Origin: Pseudonocardia sp. N23
Lineage (GTDB): Bacteria > Actinomycetota > Actinomycetes > Mycobacteriales > Pseudonocardiaceae
DNA length: 64,000 bases
Direction of reading: 5' to 3'
Assembly: GCF_002583555.1 (NCBI RefSeq)
Contig: NZ_BEGX01000002.1
Coordinates: 124,001-188,000, forward strand
Part shown: positions 10,051 through 19,164 of the stretch, in pieces
Position numbering within the stretch: the stretch's first letter is position 1
How the letters are laid out: each line of letters opens with the position of its first letter
Translations under genes and position numbers: made by a program
Notes under the pieces: model-generated
What the model was told of the DNA's origin: nothing
What the model saw: the letters and a program-made list of their open reading frames with translations, nothing else
Database searches by the model: none

Positions 10051-10108
10051 CTCCCTCCAGGTCCCTCGACATCTACCCGCCGCCGTCCGCCGACGAGAAC
10101 GTCGTGCC

Positions 10109-11062
10109 ATGTCAACGACCTATGCCTGGCTGCTCGGCGGGGCCGCCGCCGTCGTCCTCGTGGGAATGCTCAGCCTGCGGCTCGTGCAGCAGTACGAACG
10201 TGGCGTCGTCTTCCGCTTCGGCCGGGTGCTGGACAAGGTCCGCGAACCGGGCCTGCGGGTGCTCGTCCCGATCGCGGACCGGATGGCCAAGGTCAGCACC
10301 CGGGTCGTCGTGCTCGCAGTGCCCGCTCAGGGTGCGATAACCCGCGACAACGTGACCGTCAAGGTCGATGCCGCGGTCTACTTCAGGGTCGTGGACCCGG
10401 CGAAGGCGATCGTGAACGTCGAGGACTACAAGCACGCGGTGTCGCAGGTGGCCCAGACCTCCCTCCGGACCGTGATCGGGCGCGCCGACCTCGACACGCT
10501 CCTCTCCGACCGCGAACGGATCAGCACCGAGCTCAAGACCGTCATCGACGCGCCGACCGAGCAGCCGTGGGGAGTGCGCATCGAGCTCGTGGAGCTCAAG
10601 GACATCTCGCTGCCCGAGCAGATGACCCGATCGATGTCGCGCCAGGCCGAGGCCGAGCGCGAACGCCGGGCCCGGGTGATCGCCGCCGACGGCGAGCGCC
10701 AGGCCTCCGAGCAGCTGGCGGCCGCGGCCGGCCGGATGTCCGCGACCCCCGGCGCGCTGCAGCTGCGGCTGCTGCAGACGGTCGCGGACGTCGCGGCGGA
10801 GAAGAACAGCACCCTCGTGATGCCGTTCCCGGTGGAGCTGCTGCGGTTCTTCGAGGACCGCAGCGGCTTCTCGCAGAGGGAGGCACCGCACCCCGCCGAT
10901 CGGACGGTGCCGCCGATCCCACTTCCGCGCGAGCCCGACCACCTCTGGCTGCGCTCGCCCGGCGCGGCGGATGCTCCCGATCCCCTCGGCCGCGCGGACG
11001 ATGCGCTGGGTTCGGTGCGAACAGCTGCTCATGACGACGCCGGAACGGACCCGACGGTGTGA
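10109..11062 (+). CDS. Slipin / SPFH-domain (band 7) membrane protein
   Basis: 317 residues. One N-terminal helix (about 7-24), then an SPFH/band-7 domain starting QQYERGVVFRFGRVLDKVREPG, which is typical of slipins and stomatin-like proteins. A coiled region rich in Glu/Arg/Ala (MSRQAEAERERRARVIAADGERQA) and a conserved LRLLQTVADVAAEKNSTLVMPFPVELL segment complete the family pattern; the last ~50 residues are low-complexity. Slipins form membrane rings that scaffold other proteins. The DosR-like box 59 bp upstream suggests stress control. Confidence 0.93.
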   Translation: MSTTYAWLLGGAAAVVLVGMLSLRLVQQYERGVVFRFGRVLDKVREPGLRVLVPIADRMAKVSTRVVVLAVPAQGAITRDNVTVKVDAAVYFRVVDPAKAIVNVEDYKHAVSQVAQTSLRTVIGRADLDTLLSDRERISTELKTVIDAPTEQPWGVRIELVELKDISLPEQMTRSMSRQAEAERERRARVIAADGERQASEQLAAAAGRMSATPGALQLRLLQTVADVAAEKNSTLVMPFPVELLRFFEDRSGFSQREAPHPADRTVPPIPLPREPDHLWLRSPGAADAPDPLGRADDALGSVRTAAHDDAGTDPTV

Positions 11063-11209
11063 CCGTGTCCATCACGGCCGGCACGGCCGTTCGACGCGCA
11101 CGCGTCGGGGTAGCCGGACCCCGGCGAGAAGTACCAGCGCTGGGACTGCGGCGATGCCGTTGATCGACCACCACGGACCGACTCGAGCCGGCACCAGGAG
11201 GACGCGACC

Positions 11210-12046
11210 GTGAGCTGCCGCCCGATCCTTCTCGTCGCCGACGACATGGTCTCGGCCCGGTGGGCCGCGGCCGAGGCGGAGCGGATGCACACACGCGTGC
11301 AGGTGGTGGGGACCGGGGACGACGTCGGCCGGGCTCGCACGACGCGACGGCTGCGCGCGTTGTTCCCTGACGCCTCGGTGTCGACCTGCCGTGTGGCAGA
11401 CCCTCTCGGCGTCGACCTGGAACGGATCAGCACCTCGGCCGAGCTGCTGGTCGTGGCGGCACCGCCGGACCCCGAGGTCCTCCTGGCCGCGGCCTGCCCG
11501 GTCGCGGCGGTGCCCCTCACGGTCCCGCCGGCCGGCCGTGTGATCGTCGGCGTCGCGCCCCGGACGGCGACGGCGGTCCTCGACATCGCGGTTCGCGAGG
11601 CCGTCTCTCGCGACGCCGAACTGGTGGCGGTGCGGGCGTGGAGCAGTGCCGAGTCCGATCTCGGCCGCATCCTGCCGGACACCCTGGAGAGGTGGGACCG
11701 CGACCTCGCACGGGTCCGTCACGATCTGGAGCGGTCCGTGGCGCCGTGGCGTACCGGTGAGCCCGGCCGGCGCATCAGGTTGCTGACCGTGCGCGACGAC
11801 CCTGCGCCGCTGCTGGTCGCACTCGCGGTCGACGCGGAGCTCCTCGTCCTCGGCCGCTCCTCGAATGGCGCGGCTGCCGGCACCGTCGCAGGCGCCTCCC
11901 CCAGCGACCTGGTCGCCGCGGCCCGGTGCCCGGTGCTGGTCGTGCCGGAGCCGGTGCCCGGTGACGGTCCCGGACTTGCGGGCCACCCGGCCGGTGCCGG
12001 ACGTCGTTCGGCCCGATCGAACCGGACCGGCCCGTCGCCATCATGA
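11210..12046 (+). CDS. Divergent tandem universal stress protein
   Basis: 278 residues. GTG start with AGGAGG upstream. The first half is short and degenerate (opening RPILLVADDMVSARWAAAEA, ending in AACPVAAVPL without a glycine loop). The second half has the USP fold pattern (GRVIVGVAPRTATAVLD to ARCPVLVVPEPVP), but its nucleotide loop is replaced by LGRSSNGAAAGTVAGASPSD. ATP binding is therefore doubtful. Lies between the slipin and another USP, all rightward. Confidence 0.75.
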   Translation: MSCRPILLVADDMVSARWAAAEAERMHTRVQVVGTGDDVGRARTTRRLRALFPDASVSTCRVADPLGVDLERISTSAELLVVAAPPDPEVLLAAACPVAAVPLTVPPAGRVIVGVAPRTATAVLDIAVREAVSRDAELVAVRAWSSAESDLGRILPDTLERWDRDLARVRHDLERSVAPWRTGEPGRRIRLLTVRDDPAPLLVALAVDAELLVLGRSSNGAAAGTVAGASPSDLVAAARCPVLVVPEPVPGDGPGLAGHPAGAGRRSARSNRTGPSPS

Positions 12047-12121
12047 ACGCGATCGATCGTCGCCGGGCACGGTCGGGTCGTCGGGCGAAGACTGGACCGA
12101 CCGTTCCGGGAGGGAATTCTC

Positions 12122-12568
12122 GTGGCAGAGCACAGGGACCGCATCGTGGTGGGCGTCGACGGCTCGGAACCCTCCAAGCACGCACTGCGCTGGGCACTCT
12201 TCCTGGCCAGGACGTGCGGCGCCGAGATCGAGGCGGTGACCGCGTGGACCTTTCCGACCCTCGCGGGCGCGACGCCGAACTGGCCTGACGGCTGGGACCC
12301 GGCCGCGGACGCGGCGACGGTCCTGCACGACACGGTCGTCGAGACGCTCGGGGAGCGACCGGGCGCCCCGGTCCGGGAGACGGTCGTGGAGGGCGGGGCG
12401 GCGCACGCGCTCCTCGACATCGGCGCCGGCTCACGCGTCCTGGTGGTCGGCAGCCGCGGGCACGGCGGGTTCACCGGCCTGCTCCTGGGGTCGGTCAGCG
12501 CGGCCTGCACGGAGCACGCCACGGGGGCGGTGCTCGTCGTCCACGGGGACACTCCGCCGCCGCCGTGA
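12122..12568 (+). CDS. Single-domain universal stress protein
   Basis: 148 residues, one USP domain, opening IVVGVDGSEPSKHALRWAL and ending with an intact ATP-binding loop VVGSRGHGGFTGLLLGSVS. GTG start with GGGAGG upstream. It is the only single-domain USP in the window and the one with the cleanest nucleotide site. Cytoplasmic. Confidence 0.93.
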   Translation: MAEHRDRIVVGVDGSEPSKHALRWALFLARTCGAEIEAVTAWTFPTLAGATPNWPDGWDPAADAATVLHDTVVETLGERPGAPVRETVVEGGAAHALLDIGAGSRVLVVGSRGHGGFTGLLLGSVSAACTEHATGAVLVVHGDTPPPP

Positions 12569-12612
12569 CGGCCACCCGGCCCGGCCCACCTGGACACCCG
12601 GACCTGGCACAG

Positions 12613-12656
12613 GGGCCGATCGGCCCGGAGCTGCGACGGCCGGAGCGCGGGACGCT
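12613..12656 (+). promoter_or_regulatory. Palindromic box plus -10 element of a probable leaderless promoter
   Basis: GGGCCGATCGGCCC at 12613-12626 is a perfect palindrome, a C/G variant of the DosR-like box. A -10-like hexamer GACGCT lies at 12651-12656, exactly 6 bp before the ATG of the nitroreductase. The box centre is 43.5 bp from the start codon. The same geometry recurs at 24681 and 30875. Confidence 0.5.
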
Positions 12657-12662
12657 GGGACG

Positions 12663-13679
12663 ATGACCGGCACGACGAACGAGGGCCCCGCGCGGGCCCG
12701 GCCCGATTCCCGGCCCCCGGCGGCGGGGCTCCTCCAGGAGGCCGTTCGGCAGGCGCTGGCCGCACCGTCGGTGCACAACACCCAGCCGTGGCGATGGCGG
12801 ATCGGGGACGACCACGTCGACCTGCACGCTGATCGGGACCGATTCCTGCCCGGGACCGATCCCGAGGGCCGTGACCTGCTCATCAGCTGCGGAGCGGCGC
12901 TCCACCATCTACGTGTCGCCCTCGCGGGTGCGGGCGTCGCGACCCACGTCGTCCGGCTGCCGGACCCGGAGGACCGCGACCACCTCGCCACCGTGCGTGT
13001 CGTGAGCGGCGAGCCGGGCCCGATGGACGTCGCACTCCACAACCAGCTCGTCAGGAGACACAGCGACCGCCGTGCCTACGCCGACGGCCCCGTGGACGCC
13101 GGAACGCTCGACGCGCTCGTCGGAGCGGCCGCGGCCGAGGGAGGGGTCCTCTGGCCCGTCCTCGACCCCGGACGTCGCGAGCGCCTGCTCGCCCTGCTCG
13201 GGGACGCGGCGACCCGGCAGCAGGACGCGCCCGGCTACCTCGCCGAGCTGATGACCTGGACGCACCGCTACCACAACGCACACGACGGCGTTCCCATCGA
13301 CGCGGTCCCGAGGGTGTCGGGGACGGCGGTCGCACTCCCCCGTCGCTTCCCGGCCGGCACCCTCGGCCCCGAGGACGGGTGCTCGATCGGTGCGGGCACC
13401 CTGCTCGCCCTGTGTACCCGTGACGACGACACGGCTGCGCGGCTGCGGGCGGGTGAGGCGACCAGCGCCGTGCTGCTGACCGCGACCCACGCGGGCCTCG
13501 CCTCTGCCCCGCTGAGTCAAGCCGTCGAGGTCGCGACCACGCGCGACCGTCTGCGGTGGGAGGTGCTGGGCGTCCCGGAGCACCCCCAGCTGATCCTCCG
13601 AGTCGGCGAGCGGCCACCCGGGTTCCCTCCCCTCCTCCCGACGCCGCGCCGGCCGCTGCGGTTCGTGATGCAGAGCTGA
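12663..13679 (+). CDS. Acg-family FMN nitroreductase-like protein
   Basis: 338 residues. Two nitroreductase-like halves with the family landmarks APSVHNTQPWRWR near residue 35, DPEGRDLLISCGAALHHLR near 70, and RLRAGEATSAVLL near 260. This matches the Acg family (Rv2032, Rv3127, Rv3131), FMN-binding proteins of the DosR regulon thought to sequester or use flavin rather than act as classical nitroreductases. A second family member is at 38868 and a divergent third at 44985. Control from the box at 12613 is inferred. Confidence 0.93.
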   Translation: MTGTTNEGPARARPDSRPPAAGLLQEAVRQALAAPSVHNTQPWRWRIGDDHVDLHADRDRFLPGTDPEGRDLLISCGAALHHLRVALAGAGVATHVVRLPDPEDRDHLATVRVVSGEPGPMDVALHNQLVRRHSDRRAYADGPVDAGTLDALVGAAAAEGGVLWPVLDPGRRERLLALLGDAATRQQDAPGYLAELMTWTHRYHNAHDGVPIDAVPRVSGTAVALPRRFPAGTLGPEDGCSIGAGTLLALCTRDDDTAARLRAGEATSAVLLTATHAGLASAPLSQAVEVATTRDRLRWEVLGVPEHPQLILRVGERPPGFPPLLPTPRRPLRFVMQS

Positions 13680-13699
13680 ACTCCTGGCCCAGGCCGCCG

Positions 13700-14572
13700 T
13701 CAGGACCGGGCGACGAGCACCGGGCACTCGGCGAGGTGCAGCAGGGCGTGCCCGACCGAGCCGAGCAGCAACCCCGACACACGTCCTCGCCCGCGGGATC
13801 CCACCACGACGAGCTGTGCCTTCGCCGACAGGTCGAGCAGGACCTCGGCGGCCTTGTCGCGCCGCACCAGCGTCCGGACCTCGACGTCGGGGTACTCCTC
13901 GCGCCGGCCGGCGAGCCGCTGGGACAGCAGTTGACGCTCGTCGGCGTTGATGGCGTCCATGTCCACGATCGGTCCCAGCTCCACCAGCATCCGGTCCGAC
14001 CAGGCATGAACGGCGAGCAACGGGGCGCCACGCTCCGACGCCTCCGCGAAGGCCAGCTCGATCGCCGAGTCGCTGATCGGCGACCCGTCGACGCCGACGA
14101 CGACCGGACGATCGTCCCCCGGGCCGACGACGGTTCCGCGCACCACGACGACCGGGCACTCCGCCTTGGCCGCGACGGTCGTCGACACCGATCCGAGCAA
14201 CAGCCCCGGCACACCACCGAGCCCGCGGTTGCCGATCACCAGAACCGTCGCGTGCCGGGACTCGTCGAGCAGGACCGGGACCGGGAAACCCTCCCTGGCG
14301 TCGGAATCGACGTCGAGACAGGGTTGCGCGCGCACGGCCTGATCGGCAGCCATGTCGAGCGCGGCGCGCGCCGAGACGACGAGATGGCGCGCGGACACCT
14401 CCTGCAGGTCCCCGTCGTCGGTGCGACGAACCGCCGGTGGGCCCAGCGCGGCGACGAGCCGCAACGGTGCCCCGGTCAGCATCGCCTCCGTCGCACCCCA
14501 CTCCACCGCCTGCGACGCGGACCTCGATCCGTCGACCCCGACGACGACGGGCCCACTGCGATGTCGGCTCAT
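13700..14572 (-). CDS. Tandem universal stress protein
   Basis: 290 residues, two USP domains each opening PVVVGVDGS. The loops VIGNRGLGGVPGLLLGSVS and VVGSRGRGRVSGLLLGSVG are intact, so both domains should bind ATP. A GAGG-type site precedes the ATG. It lies 80 bp downstream of the GH65 phosphorylase on the same strand and converges on the Acg gene with a 20-bp gap. Closely related to the USP at 3209-4093. Confidence 0.93.
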   Translation of the reverse strand: MSRHRSGPVVVGVDGSRSASQAVEWGATEAMLTGAPLRLVAALGPPAVRRTDDGDLQEVSARHLVVSARAALDMAADQAVRAQPCLDVDSDAREGFPVPVLLDESRHATVLVIGNRGLGGVPGLLLGSVSTTVAAKAECPVVVVRGTVVGPGDDRPVVVGVDGSPISDSAIELAFAEASERGAPLLAVHAWSDRMLVELGPIVDMDAINADERQLLSQRLAGRREEYPDVEVRTLVRRDKAAEVLLDLSAKAQLVVVGSRGRGRVSGLLLGSVGHALLHLAECPVLVARS

Positions 14573-14652
14573 GGCTGCCTCCTGTTCCTCACGAGGTGGT
14601 CCGGTCCGGTCCGCCGCCGCGACCCGGACCGTTGATGCGGATGCGGCGCCGA

Positions 14653-17235
14653 TCAGGGCGGGAGCGCTCCGGGCGCGGGCCCGGACGACGCGTCCGGGCG
14701 CCGTGTCCGGTTCCCGGCACCGGCCTGCGCGCGGACTGCTCGCGGCCGGGGCCGGCCGTCGGGGACGAACGTGGTGGCCGCCCGGAACACCGCGGAGTCA
14801 CCAGGCCCGAGTGAGCGGAGGTCCGACCCGCACCCGACGCGGACCGCGCCGCCGGGCCCCGCGGCTGCGGACACACGCACCTCACGGCCGCTGACCCGCA
14901 CCTGCAACGGCAGGCCCCGGTACTGCACGGCGAACTCGAGCGCACCGAACCGCTCGGGCCAGTGCGGGTTGAACCAGAGCGTGTCGTGGCGCGTCTCCAG
15001 TCCGGCGAAGCACCGCTGGAGCAGGTCGACGGAGCCGGCCATGGCGGCGAGGTGGACGCCCTCCGCGGTCGTCCCACCCTGTATGTCGGCCAGGTCGCTG
15101 CGCAGCGCCCGTTCGAAGTGGTCGAGGGCGTCCTCGCGGTTCGCCCGGGCCAGCACCCACCCGTGGACCAGCGCGCTGAGCGTGGACCCGTGCACCGTGC
15201 GGGCGAGGTAGTGGTCGATGGTGAGGGGGATGACGGCGGCCGGCAGTGCGTAGCCGAGCCCGCCCAGGAGCTCCCGCAGCTCGTCGGCGGACATCAGGTA
15301 GAACAACATCAACACGTCGGCCTGCTTGGAGACCTGGACGTCGTCGACGGACCGACCTTCCGCCTCGAGGATCCGGTCCAGCCGCTGCAGGTCGTCGTAG
15401 CGGAGTCGGTACTGCGGCCAGTCCAGCTCCGCGAGACGGTGCTGGTCGTGGAACTGCTCGATGATCCCGGAAGGCAGGAACGGGACGTACATCCGCCTGC
15501 TCAGTGTCGACCAGTGCAGGAGCTCCGCCGGGGTGAGCCCCAGCCGTTCGACGAGCTCGACACGTCTGATGCTCGGGAGGGTGTCCAGCACCTCCTGTGC
15601 CCGGCGGAAGAGCCACACGGCCATGACGTTGGTGTAGGCGTTGTCGTCTACGCCCGGCTCGTCGGCGCCGGGATATCGCGTCGAGTACTCGTCGGGTCCC
15701 ACCACGCCGCGGATGCGGAACCGGTCCAGCAGGGGGTCGTAGCTGGTGAGGCTCGCGAAGAACCGGGCGATCTCCAGCATCGTCTCGGCGCCGTGCTCGG
15801 CCAGGAACTCCAGGTCCGCGGTCGACTGGTAGTACGTCCAGATGTCGTAGGCCACCGCGAGCCCGACGTGTCGTTGCAGGTGGCTGGGGTCGGGCAGCCA
15901 CCTGCCCGACAGCGGGTTCAGGTGCACCGTCTGCGCCTCCTCACGACCGTCGCTGCCCGACTGCCACGGGAACATCGCGCCGCGGAGGCCGGCGGCTCGG
16001 GCGGATCGCCGCGCGGTCTCGAGCCTGCGGGTGCGGTAGTGCAGGAGCGCCCGGGCCAGTACCGGCATCCGCAGCGTCAGGACCGGGAGCACGAAGAGTT
16101 CGTCCCAGAAGACGTGCCCGCGGTAGGCCTCACCGTGCAGACCGCGCGCAGGGATGCCGGCGTCGAGATCGAGGTCGTGCGGCGACACCGTCTGCAGCAC
16201 GTGGAACAGGCCCAGGCGCAGGGTGCGCAGGGTGTCGTCGATCGTGACGCTGCCGGGCATCGCCGGCTCCACCTCGAAGCGTCGCCACAGCTGGGCCCAG
16301 GCCATCTCGTGCGACGCGAGCAGCTCGTCGAAGCCGCCCGCGTCGCCGATGAGGTCCACGGCCGCCGCCGCCGGGTGCGAGATCGCGACGTCGCGCGACG
16401 TCACGACCGTGACGATCTTCTCGATCGTCACCGACTCCCCGTCGACGAGGTCGACCCGGACCTCGTGCCCGACCCTCCCGTCCGCCTCGACGAGCACCCG
16501 GCCGGCCGGCCGGTCGGCCCGCGTCCGCGCCGCGATGGCGACGAGGATGCCCGACTGTGTCGTGCGGGCGGTGAGCAGCACGGTCTCGCGGTCGACCTCA
16601 CGACACCCGTCGACCTGCAGATGCCGATCGGCCATCTGCCGGTACCGGGCGACACCGGCGTTCGTCACCGTTCCGTCGATCTCCGAGCGGATCCGCAGGC
16701 GTCCGGACCAGTTGTCGGCGGAGACGACGGTCTGCAACCCCGCCACGTGGTGGTGGCCCATGTGGACGAACCGCCGCTGCCGCAGCGTGATCCGTCGGCC
16801 GTCGGGATCGACGAAGCGGACCAGCCGGCTCAGCAGCCCCCGGCGCAGGTCGAGGGTGACCCGGTGCTCGGTCGGCCGCACCGAGGAACCGAGCGGGTCG
16901 AGCCACTCACCCGACCGGTCGTCGTCGTCGACCGCGATACGTGTGCACAACCAGTTCGGGAGGTTCACCATGCTCTCGGTGGTGACGGCCCGGCCCCCGA
17001 GCTCGTCGTCCAGCCGGTTGAAGACTCCGGCCGAGTAGGTGCCGGGATAGTGCACGCCGTCGGCCGAGCACTCGGGAGACGCCCCACGGGTCGCGAGATA
17101 GCCGTTGCCCAGGGTGCAGAGCGCCTCGCGCCGGCCCTCGTCACCGGGATCGAACCCCTCGAAGACGACCGTCCAGGCATCGACGGGACGTGGCGGTGGC
17201 ACGGGCGCGTTCCCGTCGCGTGACGGGGTGGACAT
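14653..17235 (-). CDS. GH65 family disaccharide phosphorylase (maltose/trehalose-type)
   Basis: 860 residues, full length for GH65. N-terminal beta-sandwich domain (about 20-300) starting WTVVFEGFDP, then an (alpha/alpha)6 barrel with the catalytic acid in VGPDEYS (Glu516), the KQADVLML segment and a phosphate-site HGSTLS loop. It should phosphorolyse an alpha-glucosyl disaccharide such as trehalose or maltose; which one cannot be read from sequence. OtsB1 (Rv2006) of the DosR regulon carries a GH65-like region, so membership of a dormancy set is plausible. The perfect DosR-like box at 17344 is 109 bp upstream. SD: GGGAGG. Confidence 0.92.
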   Translation of the reverse strand: MSTPSRDGNAPVPPPRPVDAWTVVFEGFDPGDEGRREALCTLGNGYLATRGASPECSADGVHYPGTYSAGVFNRLDDELGGRAVTTESMVNLPNWLCTRIAVDDDDRSGEWLDPLGSSVRPTEHRVTLDLRRGLLSRLVRFVDPDGRRITLRQRRFVHMGHHHVAGLQTVVSADNWSGRLRIRSEIDGTVTNAGVARYRQMADRHLQVDGCREVDRETVLLTARTTQSGILVAIAARTRADRPAGRVLVEADGRVGHEVRVDLVDGESVTIEKIVTVVTSRDVAISHPAAAAVDLIGDAGGFDELLASHEMAWAQLWRRFEVEPAMPGSVTIDDTLRTLRLGLFHVLQTVSPHDLDLDAGIPARGLHGEAYRGHVFWDELFVLPVLTLRMPVLARALLHYRTRRLETARRSARAAGLRGAMFPWQSGSDGREEAQTVHLNPLSGRWLPDPSHLQRHVGLAVAYDIWTYYQSTADLEFLAEHGAETMLEIARFFASLTSYDPLLDRFRIRGVVGPDEYSTRYPGADEPGVDDNAYTNVMAVWLFRRAQEVLDTLPSIRRVELVERLGLTPAELLHWSTLSRRMYVPFLPSGIIEQFHDQHRLAELDWPQYRLRYDDLQRLDRILEAEGRSVDDVQVSKQADVLMLFYLMSADELRELLGGLGYALPAAVIPLTIDHYLARTVHGSTLSALVHGWVLARANREDALDHFERALRSDLADIQGGTTAEGVHLAAMAGSVDLLQRCFAGLETRHDTLWFNPHWPERFGALEFAVQYRGLPLQVRVSGREVRVSAAAGPGGAVRVGCGSDLRSLGPGDSAVFRAATTFVPDGRPRPRAVRAQAGAGNRTRRPDASSGPAPGALPP

Positions 17236-17343
17236 CTGGGCGGCCTCCCTGACTACATGCCCGGCTCCGGTGATCGGCCCGGGTCGTTCCCAGCCTCGCC
17301 GGGAGATGCCCGGCGGCCCAGGGGCCGTCGGAGGCGCCGAGCC

Positions 17344-17357
17344 GGGACGAAGGTCCC
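17344..17357. promoter_or_regulatory. Perfect DosR-like palindrome (GH65 / DUF1918)
   Basis: GGGACGAAGGTCCC, identical to the box at 42934. It lies in the divergent spacer, 109 bp before the GH65 start and 157 bp before the DUF1918 start. Confidence 0.7.
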
Positions 17358-17513
17358 CACCTCACCGACCCGCGGCCGGACAGACCGCGGGCCGGCGCCA
17401 CGGCGGCGCCCAGGGTCGGGCCGGACGTCCTCCGCAGCGATGTCGGAAGACCCACGCGATCCGGCGAGCAGGCCGCCACCCTCGGGGGATCGGCACACGA
17501 CCGAGGAGGAACC

Positions 17514-17699
17514 GTGCATGCAGACGTGGGAGACCGGATCGTCGTCGAGAACAGCGTCCTCGACGCTGCGCCGCGGCGGGGCACCGTCGTCGCGGTTCTC
17601 GGGAAGGACGACGGGCTCGAGCACTACCAGGTGCGTTGGCAGGACGGCCACGAGTCGCTGTTCTTCCCGGGGCCCGACGCCCATCTGGACGACGGCTGA
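17514..17699 (+). CDS. DUF1918 small protein
   Basis: 61 residues. GTG start with GAGGAGG upstream. The sequence VGDRIVVEN at the N-terminus and VRWQDGHESLFFPGPDA at the C-terminus are the family signature. Small beta-barrel proteins of this family include Rv0569, a DosR-regulon member, and Rv2302. First gene of a rightward group with Bpa (10-bp gap). Biochemical role unknown. Confidence 0.92.
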   Translation: MHADVGDRIVVENSVLDAAPRRGTVVAVLGKDDGLEHYQVRWQDGHESLFFPGPDAHLDDG

Positions 17700-17708
17700 G
17701 GAGACGCC

Positions 17709-18137
17709 ATGAACCAGCAGGCCACCGGTGTGGCTCACCCTCGTGCGGCCGTTGCGGTGACCGACGACGAGCCGATCACCGATCCCGCCAAGCTCTTGAG
17801 GTTGGGCGGCATGGTCAAGCAGCTGCTCGAAGAGCTCCACGCGCAACCGCTCGACGCGGCGGGGCGTTCCAGGCTGGTCGACGCGCACGCAGCCACGCTC
17901 GCCGAGATCGAGGCGACGGTGCCCGCGGCGTTGCGCGCCGAGCTCGACGAGATCGCACCGCACCTGCGCGTCGGCGCGGCCATCTCGGACGCCGAGCTCC
18001 GCATCGCCCAGGCCCAGCTCGTCGGCTGGCTCGAAGGCGTGTTCCAGGGTGTCCAGTTCGCGATGGCCGTGGGCGGAGCAGGCGCGCAGCCGGAGTCCGC
18101 GGGCGCACCGGACCGCCCGTCGCCGCGGAGTCGCTGA
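17709..18137 (+). CDS. bpa: Bacterial proteasome activator (Bpa/PafE-like), C-terminal motif missing
   Basis: 142 residues. The core PAKLLRLGGMVKQLLEELH at about 26-44 and ISDAELRIAQAQLVGWLEG at about 92-110 are diagnostic of Bpa, which forms a 12-mer ring and opens the 20S proteasome gate for ATP-independent degradation. The Mycobacterium protein ends in GQYL, which docks into the proteasome; here the chain ends in Arg/Pro/Ser-rich sequence (RPSPRSR) with no such motif. No GQYL-like sequence appears in other frames just downstream. It may be an uncoupled paralogue. Located between the DUF1918 and DUF2267 genes. Confidence 0.87.
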   Translation: MNQQATGVAHPRAAVAVTDDEPITDPAKLLRLGGMVKQLLEELHAQPLDAAGRSRLVDAHAATLAEIEATVPAALRAELDEIAPHLRVGAAISDAELRIAQAQLVGWLEGVFQGVQFAMAVGGAGAQPESAGAPDRPSPRSR

Positions 18138-18262
18138 CGTCGACCTCGACGACGTCCGGCGCGCCGCCGTCTCCCGTGGCACCGGACCGGACGACCCACC
18201 CGGATCGACCTGTCGCCCCCGTGGGGGACCGAGTCCTCCACCGACCTTCGAGGAGCATTCCG

Positions 18263-19090
18263 ATGCCGACCGACACCCACCCGCCTCACGCCGGCGGCAT
18301 CGACTCGGTCGCGCAGGCCGAGCGGACGGCGTTCAGCTGGATCGACACCGTCGCCGAGTCCGTCGGGACCTCGGACCGGACGTATGCGTTCCGTCTCCTG
18401 CGCGGATGGCTCCACACGGTGCGCGACCGGCTCGAGGTCGACGGCGCGGCCCACCTCGGTGCGCAGCTCCCGTTACTGCTGCGCGGCATCTGGTACGACG
18501 GCTGGCGACCCGCGGTCGTGCCGGTCAAGTTCGGCCCCGACCAGCTGGTGTCGCTCGTCGCCGACGCCGCCGGCGTCGACCCCGACGAGGCGAGACGGGC
18601 CATCCCCCTGATCACCGCGGCCCTGGACAGTCGATGGGCACCCGGCCAGACCGACCACCTCCTCGCGCAGCTACCAGCATCGCTGCGTCACCTGATGGCT
18701 CCCGACGGCACGAGGTCGGACGCACCGGCCCGGGCCCGGTCGACGGCGGACACGCGTGCGATCGATGCGCCGCCGCGCCGCACCACCGCCACCGCCTCGC
18801 CGGACCGCGTCGCGGCGCTCGAACACTCCGTCGCGACGGTCGTCGACGCGCTGGCCGCGTTGCTGCACGGGTTGGAGGTCTCCGTCGGCGCCGGAACGTA
18901 CGTGCCCCGCGCCTACCGCGTGCTGACCGGATCGGCCCCGGACTCGCACCAGGTCCTCCTGCCCTCCGCCGTCGAGGCGGTGCACCACGCCCAGCGGATC
19001 CTCGCGGGGCTGCGGTACTGCTCCGCGTCCGCCGTCGCGCCGGCGTCGTCGTCATCGGACGAGCGGGATTCCGGCCCGGCGACGGAGTGA
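18263..19090 (+). CDS. DUF2267 domain protein
   Basis: 275 residues. DUF2267 covers about residues 20-135 (AFSWIDTVAESVG, LRGWLHTVRDRL, QLPLLLRGIWYDGW), a helical fold of unknown function common next to stress genes. The rest contains an Ala/Thr/Arg-rich linker and a second helical part (about 180-255). ATG at 18263 follows AGGAG. It is 125 bp after Bpa, so possibly in the same transcript. The stop lies in a 20-bp tandem duplication. Confidence 0.85.
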   Translation: MPTDTHPPHAGGIDSVAQAERTAFSWIDTVAESVGTSDRTYAFRLLRGWLHTVRDRLEVDGAAHLGAQLPLLLRGIWYDGWRPAVVPVKFGPDQLVSLVADAAGVDPDEARRAIPLITAALDSRWAPGQTDHLLAQLPASLRHLMAPDGTRSDAPARARSTADTRAIDAPPRRTTATASPDRVAALEHSVATVVDALAALLHGLEVSVGAGTYVPRAYRVLTGSAPDSHQVLLPSAVEAVHHAQRILAGLRYCSASAVAPASSSSDERDSGPATE

Positions 19091-19120
19091 CCCCGGAAGC
19101 GACGGAGTGACCCCGGAAGC
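19081..19120. repeat. 20-bp tandem duplication spanning the DUF2267 stop codon
   Basis: GACGGAGTGACCCCGGAAGC occurs twice in direct succession (19081-19100, 19101-19120). The stop TGA of the DUF2267 gene lies in the first copy. Confidence 0.85.
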
Positions 19121-19126
19121 GGCGTG

Positions 19127-19153
19127 GGCGGGGCGCCGCGCGGGCGCCCCGCC
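19127..19153. terminator. Bidirectional terminator-like hairpin
   Basis: GGCGGGGCGCC at 19127-19137 pairs with GGCGCCCCGCC at 19143-19153 (11-bp stem, 5-bp loop) between the convergent DUF2267 and PEP synthase genes. Confidence 0.6.
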
Positions 19154-19164
19154 GTGTCCCGTGT

